Assembly (NCBI RefSeq): GCF_013393345.1
Contig: NZ_QJRF01000053.1
Span: 60,460-124,459 of the forward strand
Reading direction: 5' to 3'
Length of the DNA: 64,000 bases
From: Pseudomonas taiwanensis
Lineage (GTDB): Bacteria; Pseudomonadota; Gammaproteobacteria; Pseudomonadales; Pseudomonadaceae
The notes below the pieces were generated by a model. That model did no database searches. It was not told the origin of the DNA and was given only the letters and a program-made list of their open reading frames with translations. Shown here piece by piece: positions 35,442 through 44,634 of the stretch. Both the position numbers and the translations under genes were made by a program. Each line of letters starts with the position of its first letter. Position 1 is the stretch's first letter.

Positions 35442-36632
35442 TCACTGAATACTCGATGCCAGCTCGAAGATCGGGATGTACATCAGGATCACGATCACCC
35501 CGATGATCAGCCCGATGAAGGTCATCAGCAGTGGCTCGAACAGGCGCACGAACCATTCGATCCAGCGACCGGTTTCCTCGTCATGGAAATCGGCCGTGCG
35601 CTCCATCATCTCGCCGAGGTTGCCGGACTGTTCGCCGGCCCTGAGCATGCGCAGCGACACCGGGGTCGACAGCCCATGTTCTTCCAGCGCACGCGACAAC
35701 GCCTGGCCCTCGCGAATGCGCGCGGCGGCCTGGTCCAGCCTTGGGCGCGACGCGGCGCCGAGCAGGCCGCGGACCATCTCGATGGCGGTGAGGATGGGAA
35801 TCCCGCCCTGCAGCAGGATGCCCAGGGAGCGATAGAAACGCGCCAGCTCATAGACCTGGATGCGCTCGCGAATCGCCGGCAAGCGTTCTATCTGGCGGCC
35901 GATGGCGCGGCGCACGTTCTCCTGGCGCAGCAACAGCACCAGGGTCACCAGGGCCAGTGCGGCACCGCCGAACACTTCCGCCTGATGTGAGTGGAGGAAC
36001 AGGCCGCTGTGCAGCAGGACCCGGGACAGCCAGGGCAGGTTCGACCCCAGCCCTTCGAACACCAGGCTGAAGCGCGGCACCACATAGCCCACCAGAAACA
36101 GCAGCACGCTGCAGCCGACCATGAACAGCAGCACCGGGTAGACCGACGCACTGATGATCTTCTGCCGCACTTCATCCATCCGCGTGCGATAGGCCACGTA
36201 GCGCCCCAGGGCATCACCCACTGCGCCGGTCTTCTCGCTGGATTGCACCAGCGCCACGTAGAGCGCAGGGAACACCGAGGGGAACTGCGCCAGCGCCTGG
36301 GACAGCGACTTGCCCTCATAGAGCAGCCGCACCAGGGCTCCCAGCACCTTGCGCGCCTGCGGGTCGGCTTCCTTCTCCGCCAGGCTTTCCAGCGCATCGA
36401 TCAGCGCCAGGCCGGCGTTCAGCAGTGTGGTCAGCTCCTGGCTGAACAGCAGCAGCGGGAATCCCTCGCGCCGCCGCCAGTTCCGCAGCGACCAGCCGCG
36501 CTCGGCCTGCAGGGTCAGCACCCGCAGTCCCTGGGCTTCGGCCTGGCGACGGGCTTCGTCATCGCTTGCCGCCTCCAGCGTCAGGGCGACCACGCCGGCC
36601 TGGCCACGTACCGCTTTCACCTGGAAGCGCAT
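35442..36632 (-). CDS. xcmS: GspF/XcpS-type inner-membrane platform protein
   Basis: About 396 residues of the T2SS-F family. Two repeated cytosolic helical domains (FSQELTTLLNAGLALIDALE and FYRSLGILLQGGIPILTAIE) alternate with three membrane helices (VLLFMVGCSVLLFLVGYVV; EVFGGAALALVTLVLLL; LLMTFIGLIIGVIVILMYIPI). It serves as the platform on which the ATPase drives pseudopilus assembly. It lies directly after xcmT1 on the same strand (the TTG at 36647 would overlap; ATG 36632 is preferred). From memory, P. putida GB-1 has the same two-gene xcmT1-xcmS operon. It supplies the F protein missing from the operon at 50-59 kb. Confidence 0.88.
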   Translation of the reverse strand: MRFQVKAVRGQAGVVALTLEAASDDEARRQAEAQGLRVLTLQAERGWSLRNWRRREGFPLLLFSQELTTLLNAGLALIDALESLAEKEADPQARKVLGALVRLLYEGKSLSQALAQFPSVFPALYVALVQSSEKTGAVGDALGRYVAYRTRMDEVRQKIISASVYPVLLFMVGCSVLLFLVGYVVPRFSLVFEGLGSNLPWLSRVLLHSGLFLHSHQAEVFGGAALALVTLVLLLRQENVRRAIGRQIERLPAIRERIQVYELARFYRSLGILLQGGIPILTAIEMVRGLLGAASRPRLDQAAARIREGQALSRALEEHGLSTPVSLRMLRAGEQSGNLGEMMERTADFHDEETGRWIEWFVRLFEPLLMTFIGLIIGVIVILMYIPIFELASSIQ

Positions 36633-36637
36633 GGCGG

Positions 36638-37060
36638 TCACTGCCAACTGGTGACTTCGGCGTTTTCGCCGTCACCGCCAGGCTGGCCGTCCTTGCCCAG
36701 GGTGAGCAGGTCGAAATCGCCGTTCTCACCAGGCGCGCGATAGACATAGGCGCGACCCCAGGGGTCCTGCGGCACTTCTTTCTGCAGGTAAGGGCCACCC
36801 CAGCGCGGCTCGTCGGATGGCGCGCTCACCAGCGCCGTCAGGCCCTGCTCGGTACTGGGGTAATGGCCCACTTCCAGGCGGTAGATATCCAGGGCCTTCA
36901 CCAGTCCCTCGATCTGCGCGCGGGCCACCTTGGTTTCGGACTTGCCGAGTTGATTGAAATACTTCGGCGCCACAATGCCGGCCAACAGGCCGAGCACCAC
37001 CAGCACCACGAGGAGTTCGAGAAGGGTGAAACCCTGTTCGGGTCGACGAAGCATCATCAT
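36638..37060 (-). CDS. xcmT1: GspG/XcpT-type major pseudopilin
   Basis: 140 residues. Class III signal with cleavage G|FTLLE (Glu at +5) in RRPEQGFTLLELLVVLVVLG. The C-terminal part shows GspG features (YRLEVGHYPSTEQGLTALV, PWGRAYVYRAPGENGDFDLLT, LGKDGQPGGDGENAEV, a calcium-site-like segment). Length and motifs are normal for GspG. Three adjacent ATG codons allow slightly different starts; GGAGG sits upstream. It is divergent from the transglycosylase gene. Confidence 0.92.
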   Translation of the reverse strand: MMMLRRPEQGFTLLELLVVLVVLGLLAGIVAPKYFNQLGKSETKVARAQIEGLVKALDIYRLEVGHYPSTEQGLTALVSAPSDEPRWGGPYLQKEVPQDPWGRAYVYRAPGENGDFDLLTLGKDGQPGGDGENAEVTSWQ

Positions 37061-37094
37061 GGGAGCCTCCGCTGCAGGTCAGTGCGAAGGGCTA

Positions 37095-37110
37095 TGCAAG
37101 AGGTGTGCAC
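37095..37110 (-). promoter_or_regulatory. Weak sigma54-like site for xcmT1-xcmS
   Basis: Minus strand: GTGCAC, ACCTC, TTGCA. The -12 element is perfect, but the -24 GG is TG, so this is tentative. Confidence 0.25.
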
Positions 37111-37153
37111 GACGAGCGGGCGAGGGGAGCGACACATCACCGTTTGGATCTTC

Positions 37154-37169
37154 CGGCACGTGCTTTGCT
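37154..37169 (+). promoter_or_regulatory. Sigma54-like promoter of the transglycosylase gene
   Basis: CGGCAC, GTGCT, TTGCT: one mismatch to TGGCAC-N5-TTGC(A/T), about 55 bases before the ATG. Confidence 0.65.
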
Positions 37170-37225
37170 GACGGTACAGCACCCAGCAACCCAAAGGGCA
37201 TCGGCCCTCACAGGGGAGAACAACG

Positions 37226-37846
37226 ATGAAAGTGCCCGCCCTGGTGCTGCTCAGCATCCTTGCGACTATCGCTGACGAAGCCCGCTCCGACATCTATCAG
37301 GTGGTCTCCGCCAACGGCAGCATCACCCTCACCAACATCCACCGGACGGACCGCAAACTGGTCCGCGTGGCCCGCGAAAGACCCGCGCTGGCGAAGGCCC
37401 CGAGCCTGGTCAAGCCGATTCGCAAAGGCAGGGCCAAGGCGCCGCGCTACGCCCTGATCGTCGCCCAGGCGGCCTTCGACTACGACCTGCCCGCCGAGTT
37501 GCTGCATGCGGTGATCAAGACCGAATCCAACTACGATCCTTCCGCGCTTTCGCCCAAGGGCGCGGCCGGCCTGATGCAGTTGATGCCCGATACCGCGAAG
37601 GATCTAGGGGTGCAGGACGTGTTCGACCCGGCCGCCAACGTGCGCGGCGGGGCACGCTACCTGAAGCGCCTGCTGAAGATGTTCGACAACGACCTTTCCC
37701 TCACCCTGGCCGCCTACAACGCGGGTCCCGGCACCGTGCTCGCCTATGGCAGCGCCATTCCTCCCTACCCGGAAACCAAGCGTTACGTACCCAGTGTCCT
37801 GGGTCACTACCAACGCCTCCAGGCCGACGCAAAACGACCCCGCTAG
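37226..37846 (+). CDS. Periplasmic lytic transglycosylase
   Basis: 206 residues with an N-terminal signal (MKVPALVLLSILATIADEARS) and a DUF4124-like strand region (IYQVVSANGSITLTNI). The SLT domain follows: catalytic Glu in LLHAVIKTESNYDPSALSPKG, AAGLMQLMPDTAKDLGV, NVRGGARYLKRLL, TLAAYNAGPGTV. It cleaves peptidoglycan glycan strands. Divergent from xcmT1 and under a sigma54-like promoter, it probably opens the wall for assembly of the secretion machine. GGGGAG precedes the ATG. Confidence 0.9.
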   Translation: MKVPALVLLSILATIADEARSDIYQVVSANGSITLTNIHRTDRKLVRVARERPALAKAPSLVKPIRKGRAKAPRYALIVAQAAFDYDLPAELLHAVIKTESNYDPSALSPKGAAGLMQLMPDTAKDLGVQDVFDPAANVRGGARYLKRLLKMFDNDLSLTLAAYNAGPGTVLAYGSAIPPYPETKRYVPSVLGHYQRLQADAKRPR

Positions 37847-37870
37847 TGGGGAATTTCCCCAGATGCGGGG
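37838..37870. promoter_or_regulatory. Two adjacent C4-N6-G4 palindromes
   Basis: Sites at 37838-37851 (spacer GCTAGT) and 37857-37870 (spacer AGATGC), 19 bases centre to centre, overlapping the 3' end of the transglycosylase gene. They lie about 310-340 bases upstream of the oxidase promoter, within reach for a sigma54 enhancer. Confidence 0.55.
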
Positions 37871-38247
37871 GCGTTTTCTGCGAATCAAAGCACCCATAGA
37901 CAAGGGCAGCTGCGCTGCCCACAGCGATTGAAATCGCCCCCACAGAGGTGTGCCTCCACGCGGAGGATTTGCTGAGCTTTTACTGTGGGGGCGACTTCAG
38001 TCGCTAAGCAGGCCGAAGGCTGCCCTTCACATTCGAAATCGCTCCTCATCCATCAATCCATGCCCACCTTCCAACCCCGGTCAAAACCGGGGAATTGGGT
38101 GGGAATCGGGTGGGGGAAATACTGGCACTTTCCCCATTGGCCATTCCAACCGTCTGATTTAAAAGGATTTGTGCTGATGGCACAGGCATTGCTCGGTCAG
38201 TCCTGCCCTCTATTGGCATCCGTGCACCTGATACCGAGGTCAGCCAA
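37847..38247. other. Control region of the multicopper oxidase gene
   Basis: No gene. It has the operator pair at its left end, REP-like arms GGGGGCGA...TCAGTCGC near 37985, a CCCCGG-N6-CCGGGG palindrome (38075-38092), GGGTGGG direct repeats (38097-38115) and the sigma54 promoter at 38178. Confidence 0.7.
38178..38193 (+). promoter_or_regulatory. Consensus sigma54 promoter of the multicopper oxidase
   Basis: TGGCAC, AGGCA, TTGCT: exact match to the -24/-12 consensus, 54 bases before the ATG, and identical over 16 bases to the promoter at 44577. Confidence 0.85.
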
Positions 38248-41200
38248 ATGAAACGGACTAATCCTTCGCGCAGTGCAAACCCCATTTTCGATGGTGCCCC
38301 GAGGGCATCTCTTTACCTGGGCGGCGCCCTTCTATTGCTGGGCGCGCTCTTTCCCACCGAGGAGGCACGGGCGGCCGTGCAGTGCACGCGCAACCTGGTG
38401 GCCAACGTCGTGGCCCTGGACCAGCCGCTGATGTTCAACCGCCTCGGCGCGCAGAACATCAACGGCATGATGTTCGCCCTGCGCCGCGATGTGGTGGACA
38501 AGAATGAAGTGCCGCTCACCCAGGGCGGCGCGGCGGTACCCGGTGAAGTGGCGCTGCGTCCCGACAAGCGTCCGCGTCCGCTGGTGCTGCGGGTGGCCGC
38601 GGGCGACTGCCTGACCATCAACCTGCAGAACCTGCTGGCCTACCAGGCCAACCCCCGCAACCCGGACGACCCGCTGTTCAGGAAGGACGAGCAGGTTGCC
38701 GACCGCCATGTCGGTTTCCAGGTCAACGGCATGCAGGCGGTCAATGACATTGGCGACATCGCCACCAACGCCGGGCGTAATCAGAACAACCTGATCCCGC
38801 CGGGCGGCAGCCGCTCCTACACCCTGTACGCCGAACGCGAAGGTGCGTTCGCCGCCAGCAGCTACGGCGCCACCTTCGGGGGTGAAGGCACCGGCGGCAA
38901 CACCGCCAACGGCCTGTTCGCCCAGGTGGTCGTGCTGCCCAAGCTCTCTCGCACCTACCGCAACGTGGTCACCGAAGAAGAGATGCGCCTGGCCACCACC
39001 GGACGTACCCCGGCCGGCCAGCCGATCATCGACTACGAAAAACGTTATCCACAGACTTCGCCCTGGACTGAGGAAGGCAAGGCCGGCCTGCCGGTGATCG
39101 CCATGATGGACAACGGCGAGATCATCTCCAGCGACACCGATGCCGTGGTCATGGGGCCCAACCCCGATGGCACCTTCCCGCAGAACACCTACCCGCTGGA
39201 AAGCTACGGCAAGCGCAACCCGGCGCTGCCCAATCGCCTGGAACCCTTCCGCGACTTCTCCTCCGTGTTCCATGACGAGAACGCCGTGGCCCAGGCCTTC
39301 CCCGGTTACTGGAACGACCCAGTGTTCGGCCATGTGCTGGAGCCGACCCGCGACTCCTTCATGATCAACTACGGTGCCGGCGGCATCGGTGCCGAAGTGG
39401 TGGCCAACCGCCTTGGCGTCGGTCCGATGCATGACTGCCTGTCCTGCGCCTACGAAGAGTTCTTCCTCAGCGCCCACGTCGTCGGCGATGCCGCCATGCA
39501 GGTGGATGTGCCGGCCAACGTTGGCCTCGAATCCATCCTCCCCGGCCAGGTACCGCCGGAAGGCAGCACCGGGGTGAAGGCCACCATGGCCCTGTTCCCG
39601 GCCGAGCCGTCCAACGTTGCCCACAGCTACATTGGCGATGCCGTGCGCATCCGCAACACCCACAACGGCTACGAGCAGCATGTGTTCCACCTGCATGGCC
39701 ACCAGTGGCTGTTCAACCCCAATGACGACAACTCCGACTACATAGACGCCCAGGGCATCGGGCCGGGCTCGGGCTACACCTACGAAATCGCCAACGGCGG
39801 CTCGGGCAACCGCAACCGCACCTCGGGCGATGCCATCTACCACTGCCACTTCTATCCGCACTTCGCCCAGGGCATGTGGGCCATGTGGCGCATCCACGAC
39901 GTGTTCGAGGAAGGCACCCGCCTGGAGGTCTCCGAAGAAGGAGACGATGGCTATCACAAGAAAGCCTTCGAGCTGCGCAGCGGCCTGCCTGCTCAAGGCG
40001 CCCGAGCCCTGCCGGACGGCGAGATCGTCGCCGGTACACCGATTCCAGCCATCATCCCGCTGCCGGGCAAGGCCATGCCGCCCATGCCGGGCAAGGTGAC
40101 CGTAGTCGCCAAATACGGCGAAGAGCTGGTGGCCGCAAGTGACGATGACGACGAGCACGAAGAGGGCGATGACGATTCGAACCACGAGCCGGAACGCAAG
40201 GCCGTGGGTTCGGTGGCCCTGGTGGATCGCAGCGAAGCCAACCGCAATGCCGACGGCACCTTGAAGAACCCCGGCTTCCCGTTCTGGATCGGCGGCATCG
40301 AAAGCACTGTGGGCCAACGCCCCAGCACCCCGCCGCTGGACATGCTCGACACCGCAAAGGCCCAGAGCCTGCGTGATTCCGGCAAGGCCCTGTGGGCGAA
40401 CATCGACCCGGCGCAGGCCGGTGGCTGGGACGGTGGCCTGCCGCGCCATACCCTCGACGGCATGTCCGCCGGCGGTGAGGCCGAAGTGGTCACCAGCGCC
40501 CTGGACTTCTCCAAGGTGGTCCATCGCGCCAAGGCCGTGTTCCTGCCGGAAGAGGGCACCGATGTCGAACAGTCGGTCATGGCCTTCCATGCAAAACCCA
40601 GCCATGCGAGCTTCGCCGTGTCGCCCAGTGGCGCCGTGCAGGCCAGGGACTTCCGCACCAACGGCGCCCTGCCGGTGGGCGGCGCGCCGTACTACGAACC
40701 GTGCATGGACGACACCGGCAAGCGCCTGACCCAGGCCTCCGCCCTCGGTCGCTACAACAGCGGCGACACCATCAATGGCCAGTCCTTCACCGGCAGCTCG
40801 GCGTACACCGCCGACCGCCCGCGCGTCTACAAGGGTGCCAACATCCAGTTCGACGCCGTGTTCAACAAGGTCGGCTATCACTTCCCTCAGACCCGCATCC
40901 TTGCGCTCTGGGAAGACGCCTGGCCGGTAATCACCAAGCAGCAGCCGCCGGAGCCGCTGGTGATGCGGATGAACACCTTCGACTGCACCATGTACCAGCA
41001 CACCAACCTGATCCCGGCGGTGTATGAGCTGGACGACTACCAGGTGCGCACGCCCACCGACATCATCGGCCAGCACATTCATCTGCCGAAGTGGGACCTG
41101 ACCGCCTCCGACGGCTCGGCCAACGGCTGGAACTACGAGGACGGCACCCTCTCGCCGGCCGCCGTGGTGGAACGCATCCACGCCATCCGCGAGTACAACC

Positions 41201-44061
41201 ACTGCACCGAGGCGGACCCGCGCGACGGCACCCAGGAATGCCCGGTGGCCAAGGAGCATCCGTACTTCGGCCAGTTCGGCCGCGCCGACTGGCTGGGTGC
41301 CCGCACCACCCTGCAACGCTGGTTCGCCGACCCGCTGATCAACACCTACAACGTCGACCGGGGCCTGGGGAACATCTTCACCCACGACCACTTCGGCCCG
41401 TCCACCCACCAGCAACTCGGCCTCTACGCCACCGTGCTCACCGAACCCGCCGGCTCCAGCTGGTACCACGGTGAAACCGGCCAGCCGCTCTACAGTGGGC
41501 GCCCGGACGGCGGCCCGACCTCCTGGCAGGCGGTGATCGCCACCGGCGACCTGGACGGCGACGGCAAGAACGACAGCTTCCGCGAGTTCTTCATGGAGTA
41601 CAGCGACTTCCAGCATGCCTACGAGGCCGGCGTCTACGTTGGCGCAGGTCCTGACGGCGTCCCGGATGCCGGTGCCTATCCGACCTCCATGGACAGCTTC
41701 CGCTACGCCATCAACCCGCCTGTGCGCCAGTCCGGCCCGAACCTCTTCGAGTCGGTGCGCGAGGCCGCTGGCGGCCAGGTCCTGGGCTGCCCGAGCCGTC
41801 CCTGCCCGCAAGCGATCTCGGTGGATGACCCTGGCATGTTCGTCGTGAACTACCGCAACGAACCGGTGGGCCTGCGCATCTTCGACCCCTACAAGGTGGC
41901 CCCGGACGGCAAGCCTGGCATGCAGGCAGACGGACTGGCGGGTGATCTCGCCTATGCCCTGCAGACCCGCACCGACCGCGCCATCCCCGCGCTGAACCTG
42001 GCGCCCAGCGCCATCAGCTCGGCCACCGGCCCCACCGGTGCCAGCACCGCGTTCCCGCCGCACATCAACGTCGGCGGCGATCTGCCGGGCGACCCCTTCA
42101 CCCCGTTGCTGCGGGCTTACTCAGGCGACAACGTGCGCCTGCGGATGCACGCCGGCGGCCACGAGGAGGAGCACAACGTCACCCTGCACGGCGTGAAGTG
42201 GCTGCATTCGGGCACCGGCTTCGGCAACAGCGGCAACTCGGGCTGGAAGGCCTCGCAGATGGTGGGCATCTCCGAGCAATTCGGCTTCGTCGCCCCGGTG
42301 ACCATGATGTCTGGCAACACCACCTATGAAGCCGCCGACTACCTCTACAACATGGATGCTTCCATCGAGGGTTACTGGAACGGCATCTGGGGCGTGATGC
42401 GCAACTACACCCAACCGCGCGCCGACCTGTTCGCCCTGCCGAACAACCCGCGCCCGGTATCGTCGCGCAACACCACCCAGTTCGACGGCGTGTGCCCGCG
42501 CACCAGCCCCAACCCGAACGGCATCGGTACCCGCACCACGGTGCAGCGCAACTACGAGATCGTCGCGGCGCTCGCCAACGACATCCTCGGCAATCCGCTG
42601 GGCCTGACCATCGGTGATCCGGCCGGCGCGGGCATGCATGCCGGCGGCCCGCTGAATCCGCAGGGTGGCACCCTGGTGTACAACTCGCGGCCAATGACCA
42701 TTCCGCAGGCCACCGTCATAGACGAAGAAGACGGCGAGGTGTTCACCATCGGCGGCCAGTCCGGCCCGCTGCACGACCCGACCGCCATCCTCTATGTGCG
42801 CAAGGCCGACCTGGACCCGCTCACCGGCAAGCTGAAACCCGGCGTGCCCGTCGAGCCGCTGGTGCTGCGTGCCGCCGCGGGTGACTGCGTGAACATCACC
42901 CTGGAAAACCGCCTGCCGCAGGTGATGCCTGACCTGCCGACCTATGCGGTGATGCAGGGCCTGGTCAAGCGCGACCGCAACAGTGCGCAGGGCCCGACCA
43001 CCTTCAACAACAACATGATGCGGCCCTCCAGCCATGTCGGCCTGCACACCCAGTTGCTGGCCTACGACATCACCAAGTCGGACGGCTTCAACGTCGGCAT
43101 CAACCCGGTGCAGACCGTGGAACCGCGTGCCGCCGCCGGGGGTGCCTGGCCGTCGAAGAGCTACAAGTTCTACGTCGGCCACCTGGAGCGTGAAGGCAAA
43201 CCGGTGACCCAACTCGGCCGCAGCGTCGACAACATCACTGCGACCCCCATCGAGTTCGGCGGCTTCAACCTGCTGCCGGCCGACCCGGTCAAGCAGGGCC
43301 AGAAAGGCCTCGCCGGCGCCATGAGCATCGCACCCCAGGGTGCCACCTGGGTCGAGGACGCCAACATGCGCGCCGCTGCCACCGTGACCCCGCTGGCCGG
43401 CACCAGTGCGCCATACCGCGACTTCTCGCTGGTGCTGCACAAGTCGCTGAACATGCGCTGGGCCAACGGCCGGCCGGTGGAAAACATGGCCTCCGAAGGC
43501 TTCGGCATCCCCGCCGATCCCAAGGACAACTCCGGCATGGCCGTGAACTACAAGAGCGAGCCGCTGTGGTACCGCTTCGGCAAGGCGCCGGACGCACCCT
43601 TCGGCCACGCCCAGGGCCACGGCTGGGGTGACGTGCCCAACGCGCACATGGCGTACAACAACGAGCTGGTGGGCGGCGACCCGCTGACCCCGATCATGAA
43701 GGTCAAGCCCGGCCAGGCGTTCCGTACCCACGTGACCATGCCCTCGGGGGGTAGCCGTGGCATGACCTTCCAGCTCGATGGCCACGTCTGGGCGTTCAAC
43801 CCCTTCCTGTCCGAGAAGCTGGATGTCTGGGGCTATCCGCAGAAGAACGCCGGCATCGGTTCCCTGCGCTTCGGCATCAACCCGGCGGCGCTGTACATCG
43901 GAGCCCAGGAGAGCGTGCTGCCAGCGGCGCACTTCAGCCTGTCGATCCCCAGCGCCGGCGGCGCCAATGCGGTGCCGGGAGACTACCTGTACCGGGACTA
44001 CGCCGCCTTCGGCAACGTCGGCGGGGTCTGGGGACTGCTGCGGGTGACCAACGAGCAGTAG
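38248..44061 (+). CDS. Giant multicopper oxidase, MnxG/McoA type (putative Mn(II) oxidase)
   Basis: 1937 residues with a long signal peptide cleaved near EARA|AVQ. Several cupredoxin-like domains are present. One complete copper cluster lies near 480-543: HLHGH (H481, H483, H485) and HCHFYPHFAQGM (H532, C533, H534, H538, M543), giving type 1, 2 and 3 ligands. More His motifs occur at H918 (YQHTN), H943/H945 (HIHLP), H1046/H1048 (THDHFG) and H1305/H1309/H1314 (HEEEHNVTLHG). An acidic/His linker sits at 632-649, and a DxDGDGKND calcium-type loop at 1101-1109. Size, regulator and Xcm context match the Mn(II)-oxidising MCOs of P. putida GB-1, from memory MnxG and McoA; I cannot say which. Activity on Mn(II) is inferred. 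Confidence 0.85.
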   Translation: MKRTNPSRSANPIFDGAPRASLYLGGALLLLGALFPTEEARAAVQCTRNLVANVVALDQPLMFNRLGAQNINGMMFALRRDVVDKNEVPLTQGGAAVPGEVALRPDKRPRPLVLRVAAGDCLTINLQNLLAYQANPRNPDDPLFRKDEQVADRHVGFQVNGMQAVNDIGDIATNAGRNQNNLIPPGGSRSYTLYAEREGAFAASSYGATFGGEGTGGNTANGLFAQVVVLPKLSRTYRNVVTEEEMRLATTGRTPAGQPIIDYEKRYPQTSPWTEEGKAGLPVIAMMDNGEIISSDTDAVVMGPNPDGTFPQNTYPLESYGKRNPALPNRLEPFRDFSSVFHDENAVAQAFPGYWNDPVFGHVLEPTRDSFMINYGAGGIGAEVVANRLGVGPMHDCLSCAYEEFFLSAHVVGDAAMQVDVPANVGLESILPGQVPPEGSTGVKATMALFPAEPSNVAHSYIGDAVRIRNTHNGYEQHVFHLHGHQWLFNPNDDNSDYIDAQGIGPGSGYTYEIANGGSGNRNRTSGDAIYHCHFYPHFAQGMWAMWRIHDVFEEGTRLEVSEEGDDGYHKKAFELRSGLPAQGARALPDGEIVAGTPIPAIIPLPGKAMPPMPGKVTVVAKYGEELVAASDDDDEHEEGDDDSNHEPERKAVGSVALVDRSEANRNADGTLKNPGFPFWIGGIESTVGQRPSTPPLDMLDTAKAQSLRDSGKALWANIDPAQAGGWDGGLPRHTLDGMSAGGEAEVVTSALDFSKVVHRAKAVFLPEEGTDVEQSVMAFHAKPSHASFAVSPSGAVQARDFRTNGALPVGGAPYYEPCMDDTGKRLTQASALGRYNSGDTINGQSFTGSSAYTADRPRVYKGANIQFDAVFNKVGYHFPQTRILALWEDAWPVITKQQPPEPLVMRMNTFDCTMYQHTNLIPAVYELDDYQVRTPTDIIGQHIHLPKWDLTASDGSANGWNYEDGTLSPAAVVERIHAIREYNHCTEADPRDGTQECPVAKEHPYFGQFGRADWLGARTTLQRWFADPLINTYNVDRGLGNIFTHDHFGPSTHQQLGLYATVLTEPAGSSWYHGETGQPLYSGRPDGGPTSWQAVIATGDLDGDGKNDSFREFFMEYSDFQHAYEAGVYVGAGPDGVPDAGAYPTSMDSFRYAINPPVRQSGPNLFESVREAAGGQVLGCPSRPCPQAISVDDPGMFVVNYRNEPVGLRIFDPYKVAPDGKPGMQADGLAGDLAYALQTRTDRAIPALNLAPSAISSATGPTGASTAFPPHINVGGDLPGDPFTPLLRAYSGDNVRLRMHAGGHEEEHNVTLHGVKWLHSGTGFGNSGNSGWKASQMVGISEQFGFVAPVTMMSGNTTYEAADYLYNMDASIEGYWNGIWGVMRNYTQPRADLFALPNNPRPVSSRNTTQFDGVCPRTSPNPNGIGTRTTVQRNYEIVAALANDILGNPLGLTIGDPAGAGMHAGGPLNPQGGTLVYNSRPMTIPQATVIDEEDGEVFTIGGQSGPLHDPTAILYVRKADLDPLTGKLKPGVPVEPLVLRAAAGDCVNITLENRLPQVMPDLPTYAVMQGLVKRDRNSAQGPTTFNNNMMRPSSHVGLHTQLLAYDITKSDGFNVGINPVQTVEPRAAAGGAWPSKSYKFYVGHLEREGKPVTQLGRSVDNITATPIEFGGFNLLPADPVKQGQKGLAGAMSIAPQGATWVEDANMRAAATVTPLAGTSAPYRDFSLVLHKSLNMRWANGRPVENMASEGFGIPADPKDNSGMAVNYKSEPLWYRFGKAPDAPFGHAQGHGWGDVPNAHMAYNNELVGGDPLTPIMKVKPGQAFRTHVTMPSGGSRGMTFQLDGHVWAFNPFLSEKLDVWGYPQKNAGIGSLRFGINPAALYIGAQESVLPAAHFSLSIPSAGGANAVPGDYLYRDYAAFGNVGGVWGLLRVTNEQ

Positions 44062-44119
44062 GGAACAGGATGGTGTTGAGCGTGGCGACACCCATCATCG
44101 GAGCCCACCAGAACACTGA

Positions 44120-44156
44120 AATCGCAGGCCAGAAATGTCCTGCGATTTTCTTTTTT
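44120..44156 (+). terminator. Terminator of the multicopper oxidase gene
   Basis: AATCGCAGG and CCTGCGATT arms around a ten-base loop, followed by TTCTTTTTT. It separates the oxidase transcript from the next operon. Confidence 0.85.
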
Positions 44157-44189
44157 CGGGATCGTTCACCAGGCAGGACTGCGTCCTGC

Positions 44190-44460
44190 TTGGCGAATGA
44201 ATTCGCCCCCACAGGATTGTGCCAAGACAGAACGCCGGCACGGACAGCCCCCTCTCCCTCTGGGAGAGGGTTGGGGTGAGGGCTGCCATCGGCTGGCGCG
44301 GATGCCTCGTCATTTTCGCGAATGAATTCGCTCCTACAGGGCAGGACTGCGTCCTGCATAGCGATTGAAATCGCCCCCACAGGACTGTGCCGAAGGTGGG
44401 CAGGGAGTCACCCCTCGCCCGCTTGCGGGAGAGGGGCCGGGGGGTGAGGGCAGTGTCAGG
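44190..44460. repeat. Cluster of dispersed intergenic repeats
   Basis: Copies of GCGAATGAATTCGC (44200, 44318), CCCTCTCCC/GGGAGAGGG (44250, 44415) and GCGATTGAAATCGC (44360) families lie side by side. Confidence 0.7.
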
Positions 44461-44487
44461 CTGGCTCGCACTCGCCAACGCAGCATT

Positions 44488-44501
44488 CCCCAAAAAAGGG
44501 G
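44488..44501. promoter_or_regulatory. C4-N6-G4 palindrome upstream of the propeller operon
   Basis: ATT-CCCC, AAAAAA, GGGG-GAA: extended symmetry, about 80 bases before the sigma54 promoter. Confidence 0.6.
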
Positions 44502-44576
44502 GAAATGGGTGGGGAATATTCCGGGGGCCACCCTTGCCCAGTTCGCAACCCATTGAATCCAGAACCCTTTCGCGGC

Positions 44577-44592
44577 TGGCACAGGCATTGCT
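44577..44592 (+). promoter_or_regulatory. Consensus sigma54 promoter of the propeller-sco operon
   Basis: TGGCAC, AGGCA, TTGCT, identical to the oxidase promoter, 42 bases before the ATG. Confidence 0.85.
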
Positions 44593-44634
44593 CCTGCATC
44601 AGGGCGAGGTCCAGACGAAGGGGAAGGACGCCAG

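Larger units (their letters stand above)
44062..44634. other. Gap between oxidase and propeller operon
   Basis: No gene. It contains the oxidase terminator, several REP-type palindromes (44190-44460), one C4-N6-G4 operator and a sigma54 promoter. The start region of the propeller gene follows. Confidence 0.75.

Noticed and set aside
38332..42063. A very long open frame on the strand opposite the multicopper oxidase
   Set aside because: It mirrors the high third-position GC of the oxidase gene, shows no family motif and would overlap it fully; the plus-strand product has clear copper motifs.
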